Part shown: piece after piece, positions 17,310 to 24,764 of the stretch
Position numbering within the stretch: the stretch's first letter is position 1
Layout of the letters: each line of letters begins with the position of its first letter
Source: Kiritimatiellia bacterium
Lineage (GTDB): Bacteria; Verrucomicrobiota; Kiritimatiellia; RFP12; UBA1067
NCBI GenBank assembly: GCA_904502135.1
Contig: CAJGDE010000007.1
Span: 1-32,887, forward strand
DNA length: 32,887 nt
Direction of reading: 5' to 3'
Program-made: the position numbers and the translations under genes
Notes under the pieces: generated by a model
Database searches by the model: none
Told to the model about the DNA's origin: nothing
What the model saw: the letters and a program-made list of their open reading frames with translations, nothing else

Positions 17310-17798
17310 TCAATCGATTTGATCTGGCCATGTTGTTATATCATCTGCAGTATCAGCCACTCCGTCGGGTCCGACACTTCTAACGCCAACATTATAGAGA
17401 TTTGCCCCCTGCCCCGTGCCGAAACCGGCAGCGATATCAAGTTTCGCACCGGTCTTCATTTGATTGGGCTGAAAGGCATTTCTATAACGACTGTACATAT
17501 CGCTATAGTCTGTCGCTTTCGCGACCGCTCTTGCAGCAGACCTTATATCGCCAGACTCAGGATCCCACAACGAGACTATTCTAAACTCACCCCCGGCCGC
17601 ATTTGGCAAAAAATCGCCCTGTATGTCATGAAAGCCGCCGATATGCGTTCTTACTTCATCAAGCTGGGAAACGCCAGCTACACCCGTTCGCCAAGCTATG
17701 GCAGATGAATTGAAAAGCATGGTAAGAGCCGTCGCGAGCATCCCGAGAAGGAGACTTGCAACCATCATTTCTAACAAAGTAAAGCCACTTCGATTCAT
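17310..17798 (-). CDS. GspJ-like / Verru_Chthon cassette C-like pseudopilin (162 aa)
   Basis: The leader RSGFTLLEMMVASLLLGML has Gly at -1 and Glu5. Directly after the helix comes LFNSSAIAWRTGVAGVSQLDEVR, as in GspJ-type minor pseudopilins and the 'C' protein of Verru_Chthon cassettes. The C-terminus has SVGPDGVADTADDITTWPDQ, a Gly-Pro-Asp-Gly loop with an Asp pair that resembles the calcium-binding end of GspG. The start overlaps the preceding stop as ATGA. Confidence 0.7.
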   Translation of the reverse strand: MNRSGFTLLEMMVASLLLGMLATALTMLFNSSAIAWRTGVAGVSQLDEVRTHIGGFHDIQGDFLPNAAGGEFRIVSLWDPESGDIRSAARAVAKATDYSDMYSRYRNAFQPNQMKTGAKLDIAAGFGTGQGANLYNVGVRSVGPDGVADTADDITTWPDQID

Positions 17799-18331
17799 TT
17801 CGCCCCTCCTGAAGAAGAGTTTTCATTCGGATCGCCCTGATATCTTACTTCTATTACGCTTACTGGCTGAGACATAAGACCCTGAGAGCGGCGAGCCACG
17901 CGAAAGGCCAATTGAATAACGCTGCCGTTTCTTGTCACAACAAGGCCGTACTTGAAATCACCGAGATTCGGTTTTGAAACTCCTACAGGCGTTTTACCAG
18001 CAACAGTACTGAAAACACTATCGGCAATGCCGTTACAATTATTTATGACTCTATACGACTTGCCGCCGTCTTCTTCTTGGACATAGGCTTCCCAGCCGCC
18101 GTTAGGTTCAATATCGATACTTTCCCACTGCGACCATTTCATATCCATAGCGGAAAGCGCTTGTACGAGCGGGGCTAAATAAGTATCGGCCAATGAAACG
18201 GACGCTACATCCTCTACACTCTGACGATTCTCTCTATAACCAAGCGCGTAAAGTCCGCACATGGAAAGAACGCCGACTGACATAATGAAAATCGCTAAAT
18301 TAACCTCTACGAGAGTGAAGGCTTTTTTCAT
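17795..18331 (-). CDS. GspI-like / Verru_Chthon cassette B-like pseudopilin (178 aa)
   Basis: The leader KKAFTLVEVNLAIFIMSVGV has Ala at -1 and Glu5. The Val-Asn-Leu-Ala-Ile stretch and the following region of small residues and SVSLADTYLAPLVQAL are characteristic of GspI-type proteins and of the 'B' protein of Verru_Chthon cassettes. The rest is a small soluble domain without a motif I know. Its start overlaps the stop of the preceding gene as ATGA, and its stop overlaps the next start in the same way. Confidence 0.7.
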   Translation of the reverse strand: MKKAFTLVEVNLAIFIMSVGVLSMCGLYALGYRENRQSVEDVASVSLADTYLAPLVQALSAMDMKWSQWESIDIEPNGGWEAYVQEEDGGKSYRVINNCNGIADSVFSTVAGKTPVGVSKPNLGDFKYGLVVTRNGSVIQLAFRVARRSQGLMSQPVSVIEVRYQGDPNENSSSGGAK

Positions 18332-19191
18332 ACACCATCCTCCTCATTGGCTGAAGCTTCCCCGACATCGCGAACATTTCCACCGACGCCGCCGGAGCCG
18401 TCTGAAACGGAAAATCCAATAGAAAGCTTTTGGCTTTCATCTATTTTTTCTGGATTAAAATAAATTGTCTTTGAAGCGCCAGCACCGATCTGACTTGAGA
18501 TGGGACAGTCTCTAAAAACAAAACCGTGAGGAAGTTGGATTTCACTGAACTCAAATCCGTACGCGTCCCCCACCTTCCAGGTGGCAGTAGCCTTATCCTG
18601 AAGAACATAAGCGCTTATAAGAAAAACATTCGTGCCATTTACCCAAGTAACGCTTCCGTTAGCGTTTCCCTTAAGCATCATCGGCTGATATTCTTCTTCC
18701 AAAAAAGGAGTATCGGCGACGATAGAGTACTTTCCTGTTTCGCTCTTGTTGCCGAATTTATAAAGGCGCATTCCTCCGCATTGTTTCGGATCAGAAAGAC
18801 GGTTCGGTTCGTAAATGAGCTCGTCAACCTCTGAGACGCCCTTGTTTATGTATGACATTTCAAGATCGGCAAATTCATCATACAGCAAATCTCCCTGTGT
18901 TTTCGTAATGCGCCCAGATCTCTTGATCGAAGTCATGACCCCCACAACGATCGCATTTTCATCATCGCTCGGCAATTTCAGCGTCTTGTTGTAATATACG
19001 ACAGCGGTGGGAGCTCTGTCGATGAGAGCTCTTTCTTTCGCGGATCTCAGCGCCGCCGACGCCGCAGCAAGGGCGCCTCGCTCTTTCATGCCGCGCGTAA
19101 GCGCCGAGTAGCCGCTCGCAGAGGCTACGCCGAGAAAGGCCATGATCGACACGACCATCAAAAGTTCAATAAGTGTAAAGCCTTTTTTCAT
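18328..19191 (-). CDS. GspH-like / Verru_Chthon cassette D-like pseudopilin (287 aa)
   Basis: The leader KKGFTLIELLMVVSIMAFLG has Gly at -1 and Glu5. The next 40 residues (ALTRGMKERGALAAASAALRSAKERAL, with VVYYNK after it) are the pattern of GspH/FimT minor pseudopilins, in which a helix precedes a beta-rich domain. Near the end there is a Gly/Ser-rich linker (SDGSGGVGGN). The protein is longer than GspH, which usually has about 170 residues. It starts 9 bp behind the preceding stop. Confidence 0.72.
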   Translation of the reverse strand: MKKGFTLIELLMVVSIMAFLGVASASGYSALTRGMKERGALAAASAALRSAKERALIDRAPTAVVYYNKTLKLPSDDENAIVVGVMTSIKRSGRITKTQGDLLYDEFADLEMSYINKGVSEVDELIYEPNRLSDPKQCGGMRLYKFGNKSETGKYSIVADTPFLEEEYQPMMLKGNANGSVTWVNGTNVFLISAYVLQDKATATWKVGDAYGFEFSEIQLPHGFVFRDCPISSQIGAGASKTIYFNPEKIDESQKLSIGFSVSDGSGGVGGNVRDVGEASANEEDGV

Positions 19192-19200
19192 TAACTTTTC

Positions 19201-19794
19201 TTATTTTGTTACGGTGCATGAATCTGTTCGTGAATTATATTTAATCCAAAAACGGCGGAAACGCCCGTTGACTTTCCCCGGATAGCCGAAAGCCATCTGC
19301 GCGAACGGTATTTTATATTTTGAATCTTTCTTGACAGCCTCTGAAAAATCAATGCCGCGAATGCAGTTCTGATTGCCGCAGTAACCGCTTTCGCTTTGGT
19401 CTTTGTGATTATCCATACAGCCGCGACCTGAATTTTTGATCTTATTGGCGTCTGCCACAAAAAGCGCCGAAGCGTCTACAAGCATTGAACGCGTGCCGCT
19501 GCCCTTGCCGAAGCCCTTGCCGACGACTTCGCGGAATATCTGATCCGTTTCGGTAGCGGAGAACGTATACGTATCTTCTATCTGATCGACTTTCGTTTCT
19601 ATGACACTGGGCCACTTTCCTTCTTGAGCGTAATACGCGGCAAGGCCCTGATTAAGAGCGCTTTGCATGGCAGCGGCTCTTTTTTCACGCGAGCTCTTCA
19701 TCGCTCCGCTTGCGGAAACAACAACGATAGACATCAATATCACAAGAATTGCGGCTACCGCCATAAGTTCAACTATAGTAAAACCTTTTTTCAT
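19201..19794 (-). CDS. Prepilin-like protein with a cysteine-rich middle (197 aa)
   Basis: The leader KKGFTIVELMAVAAILVIL has Gly at -1 and Glu5. The helix is followed by MQSALNQGLAAYYAQEGKWPS, the GspG-like segment in which a stretch before WP fixes the fold. The middle holds three Cys in GRGCMDNH and YCGNQNCIRG, with another Cys near the end, which suggests disulfides after export. The C-terminus RRFWIKYNSRTDSCTV is not a motif I can assign. The start overlaps the preceding stop as ATGA and has GGAGAG before it. Confidence 0.72.
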   Translation of the reverse strand: MKKGFTIVELMAVAAILVILMSIVVVSASGAMKSSREKRAAAMQSALNQGLAAYYAQEGKWPSVIETKVDQIEDTYTFSATETDQIFREVVGKGFGKGSGTRSMLVDASALFVADANKIKNSGRGCMDNHKDQSESGYCGNQNCIRGIDFSEAVKKDSKYKIPFAQMAFGYPGKVNGRFRRFWIKYNSRTDSCTVTK

Positions 19795-20429
19795 CTCTCC
19801 TGCCCTTTCGACCAGCTCTTAACGTCATCTTTAGTGCCGAACTTTCCGTCTCTTCCGCAGCACCAAACGGCGGCGGAATCGCGAATTTCCACAGACCGTG
19901 AATTTTCGTAATTGACCTTTACGATTCCGTCAAAATCGTCATCAATCGAAAAGCGTAGCCTATGATCTCTGATTGTGCCGCCAGTAGGAACTTTTTCAGA
20001 ATCGGAAACCGCGCCTGAGGCAGCCTTACTCTTAATGACATCACTCGCCCATGGAGATACGATACCGCACTGATCAAGCCCTGTTAAACGATACTGCTTC
20101 TCACCCGTAGATTTATCGGTAGTCGTTTTATATGTAAGGCTGAGCACCCCTTTGCGGGCCAGCGCCGCGCCCACCCTATCCGTCATCTCGCCGTTGCCAC
20201 TTGAGCCTTCTGCCGCAACTGCTCTTGGCCAAGCCTCGTCTTTCTGCATCACGGCAATGAGAGCTGTTTTCACATTCATAACGAGCTCTGTAGCCCTAGC
20301 TTTCTGCGCGCTTGCGATCGCGCCTTTATATGCGCCAATTCCAGCTCCTGACAATACCGCGATAATGCCGATTACAACGAGCATTTCAACGAGTGTAAAA
20401 CCTGCTTTATGTCTATTGACCGTTTTCAT
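19791..20429 (-). CDS. GspG-like prepilin (212 aa)
   Basis: A longer basic leader (MKTVNRHKAG) precedes FTLVEMLVVIGIIAVLSG, with Gly at -1 and Glu5. The KAGFTLVE wording is the classical major-pilin type. The helix continues into a segment ending in MQKDEAWPRA. The end, CCGRDGKFGTKDDVKSW, has the Asp-Gly-Lys-Phe-Gly-Thr-x-Asp-Asp pattern of the Ca-binding C-terminus of GspG, with a vicinal Cys pair before it. It is 3 bp behind the preceding gene. It is one of several candidates for the major pseudopilin. Confidence 0.78.
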   Translation of the reverse strand: MKTVNRHKAGFTLVEMLVVIGIIAVLSGAGIGAYKGAIASAQKARATELVMNVKTALIAVMQKDEAWPRAVAAEGSSGNGEMTDRVGAALARKGVLSLTYKTTTDKSTGEKQYRLTGLDQCGIVSPWASDVIKSKAASGAVSDSEKVPTGGTIRDHRLRFSIDDDFDGIVKVNYENSRSVEIRDSAAVWCCGRDGKFGTKDDVKSWSKGQER

Positions 20430-20432
20430 ACA

Positions 20433-21551
20433 TTAATTGGATAACTGTGTTATATCATCTGAAAGCCACGAAGAAGCAATGCGCTTGTCGTTTTCGTTAA
20501 GATTTTCAAGGGGAACCCACGGAGGAAAAGTTCTGCCGTTAGGACCTGCGCTCCAAAGCGTATAACTTTGGTGTGGCGGCTTTGAATAATAATACAGTTC
20601 ACGGCCCCACCCGTCAACGCAGGTTATTTCATCTAAAACATACTGGTTAGATCCACCCGTCTTGCTCGGGGAAAATATTGGAGGATAGGGATTCTGAAGG
20701 CAAAGCGGGCTTCGAGCACCTTCACCCTTCAATTGAATACCAAAGCAGGAAACGGCCGTTTGACATGAAAGAAGATTTTCTAAGTTCGGCATCCATCTGG
20801 CGGTTACAGCCTGGTTTGGTATAAGCTGAATCTGCCAGCGTTTATCTTCACTTTGCACTTCTGCCGCCAACGATTGCCAATCAGGATAGACGCTACCGTC
20901 TTTAAATCTGCAGGGCTTCGTATTGTTAGCCTCCCACTGCTCGACGTCATCATACGGATTGCTGGAAGATCTATAGCGCATCATGATTAAATACCGAGGC
21001 AAAAGATAACTCATAAGGCCGAAGCGGTAAAGCTGAACTTCGCTCCAGTCTTTTTCATCCTTAAGACCACCGACCTTTCCGATGGCATCTGCAGAAAAAC
21101 CATGCGCGAGAGCGGGATTGTCGCGATAGTCTTTATATTCATCGCCGTCTTTGCTGTGAAGCTCCCTAAGCCCCTCGGACAGCGATTCAATATATTGCTG
21201 CATTCCCCCGGACGAGGCGAACGGAAAGTTCATAGCTACCGGTTGACTGCGGCAGGCGGCCTGAACGCGGGGCCAATCAAGGCCTGAGTTTACCTCTTCG
21301 TCAGTTTGAATGCCGTTAATATTAACTTCAAGATTGTAGTTTCGGCTACCGTGAAGCGTAACAGGAGGATAGCTGCCGAACGCGGCATAATAACCGGAGA
21401 GGCAGTTTTCTATCTTCTGAATCGTCATAATGGTCCTGCTTCTCGCCTCTGTTTCGGAGCCGACCGAACTTAAGCGGAAAACTAAGCCCATCAAGGTGAC
21501 GAACACCAAGACGACAATAAGAAGTTCTACTAAAGTAAAAGCTTTTTTCAC
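20433..21551 (-). CDS. GspG-like prepilin with a long insertion (372 aa)
   Basis: A GTG starts KKAFTLVELLIVVLVFVTLMG, with Ala at -1 and Glu5. After the helix, IENCLSGYYAAFGSYPPV corresponds to the GspG core. A long soluble part of about 200 residues follows, and then VDGWGRELYYYS and LWSAGPNG, which match the C-terminal GspG signature (DGWGR and SAGPDG). The final residues WLSDDI echo the Asp pair of the Ca-binding loop. Normal GspG has about 145 residues. GTG lies 2 bp behind the stop of the GspF gene, so translation is probably coupled. Confidence 0.75.
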   Translation of the reverse strand: MKKAFTLVELLIVVLVFVTLMGLVFRLSSVGSETEARSRTIMTIQKIENCLSGYYAAFGSYPPVTLHGSRNYNLEVNINGIQTDEEVNSGLDWPRVQAACRSQPVAMNFPFASSGGMQQYIESLSEGLRELHSKDGDEYKDYRDNPALAHGFSADAIGKVGGLKDEKDWSEVQLYRFGLMSYLLPRYLIMMRYRSSSNPYDDVEQWEANNTKPCRFKDGSVYPDWQSLAAEVQSEDKRWQIQLIPNQAVTARWMPNLENLLSCQTAVSCFGIQLKGEGARSPLCLQNPYPPIFSPSKTGGSNQYVLDEITCVDGWGRELYYYSKPPHQSYTLWSAGPNGRTFPPWVPLENLNENDKRIASSWLSDDITQLSN

Positions 21552-21553
21552 CC

Positions 21554-22888
21554 TTACGCTCCCGCTCCGGAAACGGAGCTGATAATCTTAATCATCGGCA
21601 AGAACATAGCGATAACGATCGTACCTACGACAACGGCAAGTACGATGATAAGCGCAGGCTCGATAGCGGCCGTCATACCGGCTACGGCATTGTCGACTTC
21701 ATCGTCATACGTATTTGCAATTCGCGTAAGCATATCAGCTAATGCGCCCGTCTCTTCACCGACCTCGACCATCGATACGACCATCGGCGGGAAGACCGTG
21801 CACTGTGAAAGCGGCTGTGTCATCGACTCACCTTCCTTGACGGCATCATGAACTGATTGAATCGCGTCAGAGACTACGCGGTTTCCTGTCGTGTCGCGCA
21901 CGATCACGAGCGATTGGAGAATCGGCACGCCCGAAGAAAGAAGCGTTCCCAACGTACGCGTCATGCGGGAGACGGCTGAGCGTCTGGCAAGAGTGCCAGT
22001 AACCGGCATCTTAAGTTTAAGCATATCAAAGAAATGAGCGCCCTGCTCAGTCTTGCCGATAACTTTCATTATAACTACAATCGCAAAAATAGCGCCCGCC
22101 ACCTGAAGGCCGTTGTTCTGAACAAATTCAGAAGCTTGAATAACAGCCTCGGTAATCGCAGGCAGAGCAGCCCCGCCAAGCATGTCGTTAAAGACCTGCT
22201 TGAATTTAGGAATAACCATAACAAGCAAGAACGCCGTAATACCGACTGCCGCGACCAAGACGACGATAGGATATATCATCGCGCCCTTTACTTTGTTTTT
22301 GATTTTCTCAGACTTTTCGGCAAACTCGGCCAATCGGCCGAGAACAACTTCAAGTACACCGCCCGCTTCACCGGCTTTAACCATGTTAACATAGAGTTTG
22401 TCGAAGATTTTCGGATACTGCGTGAGAGACTCCGAGAACGTTCCGCCAGCTGCGATGTTTTCAGAAATGCCGCTAAGAGCGTCTAAAAGCTGCGGGTTCT
22501 TCATCTGACGCTTAAGTACATCAAGCCCTCGCATAAGAGGAAGACCTGCATTTACGAGAGTAGCGAGCTGACGGGTGAACTGAGTAAGATCTTTTGTCTT
22601 CACCTTGCCCTGCATCCACTTGGGCAGCTTGATGTTGATCTTAATCTCTTTATTAAGCATTCCGCCCTTCTTTTGCGCCTGAGCGCCAGAGCCGGGAGCG
22701 CGTCTATTCTGAGGAGCCTTGCGCTGGGGCTGCTGCTCACGCGGAGCGCTCTTTACTTCACCAAGAGCCGTGGGTAAAAGTCCCTGTGCGCGAACAGCGT
22801 CGATCGCGGAATTGCGATCACCTGCTTCAACCGTACCGCGCGTTTCATTGCCAGCCGAATCTTTAGCTATATATTGGAAAGTCGCCAT
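21554..22888 (-). CDS. Type II secretion / type IV pilus inner-membrane platform protein GspF/PilC (444 aa)
   Basis: Residues 1-45 are the usual beginning of the family (FQYIAKDSAGNETRGTVEA). A basic, Pro/Gln-rich linker (residues 45-75) is followed by two T2SSF domains at about 100-225 and 300-425, each with the LxxGxPLxxGLxxL-like start and hydrophobic helices. The protein anchors the assembly ATPase at the inner membrane and drives pilin polymerisation. It is the first gene of the pseudopilin cluster and has its own extended -10 promoter. No ATPase (GspE/PilB), secretin or prepilin peptidase is encoded in the window, so the motor must come from elsewhere. Confidence 0.92.
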   Translation of the reverse strand: MATFQYIAKDSAGNETRGTVEAGDRNSAIDAVRAQGLLPTALGEVKSAPREQQPQRKAPQNRRAPGSGAQAQKKGGMLNKEIKINIKLPKWMQGKVKTKDLTQFTRQLATLVNAGLPLMRGLDVLKRQMKNPQLLDALSGISENIAAGGTFSESLTQYPKIFDKLYVNMVKAGEAGGVLEVVLGRLAEFAEKSEKIKNKVKGAMIYPIVVLVAAVGITAFLLVMVIPKFKQVFNDMLGGAALPAITEAVIQASEFVQNNGLQVAGAIFAIVVIMKVIGKTEQGAHFFDMLKLKMPVTGTLARRSAVSRMTRTLGTLLSSGVPILQSLVIVRDTTGNRVVSDAIQSVHDAVKEGESMTQPLSQCTVFPPMVVSMVEVGEETGALADMLTRIANTYDDEVDNAVAGMTAAIEPALIIVLAVVVGTIVIAMFLPMIKIISSVSGAGA

Positions 22889-22920
22889 ATCTGTTAAAAC
22901 CTTATAAAATGTTTTTTTGA

Positions 22921-22929
22921 ATTATATCA
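22921..22929 (-). promoter_or_regulatory. Extended -10 promoter of the pilC-pseudopilin cluster
   Basis: TGATATAAT on the minus strand lies 33 bp before the pilC ATG, in the 64-bp gap behind the membrane-protein gene. It predicts a leader of about 25 nt with only a weak Shine-Dalgarno (AAGG, too far away). Confidence 0.6.
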
Positions 22930-22952
22930 AATAATCACTTATCGCCGCAATA

Positions 22953-23690
22953 TCAACACTCTTCTTTCGATGAGCAGCAGTAGATGATGTGGGCTTGCAA
23001 AACGGCAAGAAGCGCAAAAAGCGCCATCATCATTTCGCCTCCCTCTTCAAAAGCCGTGAAAAGAGAAAGAATACATGAAGGAATTTCGCTTTTAGGTATC
23101 CCCGTGGCATCACGATACCAAGCGGGCAGACGATCGAAAATCGCCGCCATCGCGCCCGAGGCAAGAAAGCACCCGAACGTCCAGGCTACCGGATGAAGCT
23201 TAAAGACAGCCTTAACAAGCGTTATACTATAGTATGCGGCAAGAGCGATAAAAACGCCGAACATTGAAATGAAATATGTTATAACAATGAGCTTTGCGCC
23301 AAGCGGGATTCCCGCGCCCGTCAAAAAGCGCATCTTAAAGGGAGTTCCTTTGAAATTCGCGACAACATCGGGATAAAACGCTGAAAGAATTTCTATGTGA
23401 AGATCAAGCTGCTTTAAAATCGCAACGACCACTACAATTGAAAGAGACGAGGCGAGCAGTACCTTCCTTTTGATCGAACCTGAAAACGGGCAGGCTATCC
23501 ACACCATCGGCACAATAAGCGCGTAAAGCGGCAGCGTCATAAGTTCAAAAGGCGAGCGCCCGTTCGCATCGAAAGCGGCTCTGAGATTTTCAGGCGACAT
23601 CGACGCCCATACGAGAAGAAGAACCGCCACCGACACGAGAAAAAGAACGGGTGAGAGTAGCCAGGATTTTTTTGAAGTAAGCATATTCAT
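22953..23690 (-). CDS. Uncharacterised polytopic membrane protein with an EEGGEM motif (245 aa)
   Basis: Six or seven hydrophobic segments cover most of the protein. The best-conserved-looking part is near the C-terminus: IFDRLPAWYR followed by SLFTAFEEGGEMMMALFALLAV, acidic residues beside a membrane helix. I do not recognise the family. The start overlaps the glycosyltransferase stop as ATGA, so it is probably made together with it and may help in transport or modification of the glycan; this is inference from order only. The C-terminus ends with CCSSKEEC. Confidence 0.62.
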   Translation of the reverse strand: MNMLTSKKSWLLSPVLFLVSVAVLLLVWASMSPENLRAAFDANGRSPFELMTLPLYALIVPMVWIACPFSGSIKRKVLLASSLSIVVVVAILKQLDLHIEILSAFYPDVVANFKGTPFKMRFLTGAGIPLGAKLIVITYFISMFGVFIALAAYYSITLVKAVFKLHPVAWTFGCFLASGAMAAIFDRLPAWYRDATGIPKSEIPSCILSLFTAFEEGGEMMMALFALLAVLQAHIIYCCSSKEEC

Positions 23691-24748
23691 TTTACGACCT
23701 CGTTTACGATTGACTTAAGTTGCTGTTCTATAACAGACATTGAAAGATGTTTTTCAAAGAACTCACGGGCACTTACGAAATACTCCTCACGTCGGTCCCA
23801 ATCGCGCTTGTACTCCTTAACCGCATCAACTATTGCCTTGGCATCGCCCGGTGGGATGAATTTTATCGCCTCACAGCTCTTCGCCTCCGGCGGATAGCCT
23901 GTACAATATTCATTGATTGTTGGTCTGCGGCAAGCCATGCACTCATAAACCTTGTTCCCTATTACACGAGCTGCTTTAGCAGTAGTTCCGAAAACGCCAA
24001 GAACGACATCGTGATCGCAAATAACGCGCGGAACTTGAGTGTAAGGCACTTTGTCTAAGAATGTGATATTTTTTATTCCCGCAGCTTTCGCCTCGGTTGC
24101 GGCTTTATACGCCCCCCATCCGAGAAAATCCCAGTGAATCCCGTCGTTTTCCGTCATTCGCGCCGCTTCAACTATATATTCTGTGCCGTGGAGAGGCAAA
24201 TATGCGCCATGATAAAGAACGCGGAAATCGCCCTTAGAACGCGGTTTTTCCTCCTGGGGTTTAAAAACCTCTTCGTCCGTTCCCGTCAAAAGAACGCGAA
24301 GCTTTTCACGCGGCACGTCAAGATATTCTGCGCAAAAATCGACATGGCAGCTCGTATCCCAACAGACGAGATCAGGCATCGCCATCAACTTCTTTTCGTG
24401 GGCGAGAAGTTTTTTTGCGCGGCGCTCTTGGGCCTTCCACTTCTTCTGCTCAAGAACCTTTTTGTCCCAAGCGGATATCATGGGATCAAATATTACCGGA
24501 ATGCCGCGCTTTTTCGCCCAACGGCAGGCGGCGGCCACGTCACGCTGCCGCGCCACAGGCACCCACACGAGATCAGGCTTTTGGCGCTTATGGAGACCTC
24601 TAAAGAAAGCTTCGACATCTCCGAAGCGAGGCCAAAACTTGACGAAAAAGAAATCTACTCGCCATCCAAGTTTTTTGAACAGCGAAATGTAAACGCGATT
24701 GCGTGAATATCCTGGGTCAAAGCGCCCCCACCATAATACGTTTTTCAT
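23687..24748 (-). CDS. GT4-like glycosyltransferase (353 aa)
   Basis: The protein has the two-Rossmann layout of GT-B enzymes: an N-terminal half with KNVLWWGRFDPGYSRNRVY, and a C-terminal half with VLYHGAYLPLHGTEYIVEAARM and KVYECMACRRPTI, the donor-sugar site of family GT4. No membrane segments are seen. Donor and acceptor cannot be told. The glycosyltransferase and the membrane protein behind it form a two-gene unit with its own promoter, separated from the pilin cluster. The start ATG lies 8 bp behind a TATAAT. Confidence 0.8.
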   Translation of the reverse strand: MKNVLWWGRFDPGYSRNRVYISLFKKLGWRVDFFFVKFWPRFGDVEAFFRGLHKRQKPDLVWVPVARQRDVAAACRWAKKRGIPVIFDPMISAWDKKVLEQKKWKAQERRAKKLLAHEKKLMAMPDLVCWDTSCHVDFCAEYLDVPREKLRVLLTGTDEEVFKPQEEKPRSKGDFRVLYHGAYLPLHGTEYIVEAARMTENDGIHWDFLGWGAYKAATEAKAAGIKNITFLDKVPYTQVPRVICDHDVVLGVFGTTAKAARVIGNKVYECMACRRPTINEYCTGYPPEAKSCEAIKFIPPGDAKAIVDAVKEYKRDWDRREEYFVSAREFFEKHLSMSVIEQQLKSIVNEVVK

Positions 24749-24755
24749 AACTGAG

Positions 24756-24764
24756 ATTATATCA
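24756..24764 (-). promoter_or_regulatory. Extended -10 promoter of the glycosyltransferase unit, overlapping the trkH stop codon
   Basis: TGATATAAT on the minus strand; its TGA is the stop codon of trkH, so the trkH end and the promoter share bases. Seven bases separate TATAAT from the ATG at 24748, so the transcript should begin at or one base before the ATG. Confidence 0.6.
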
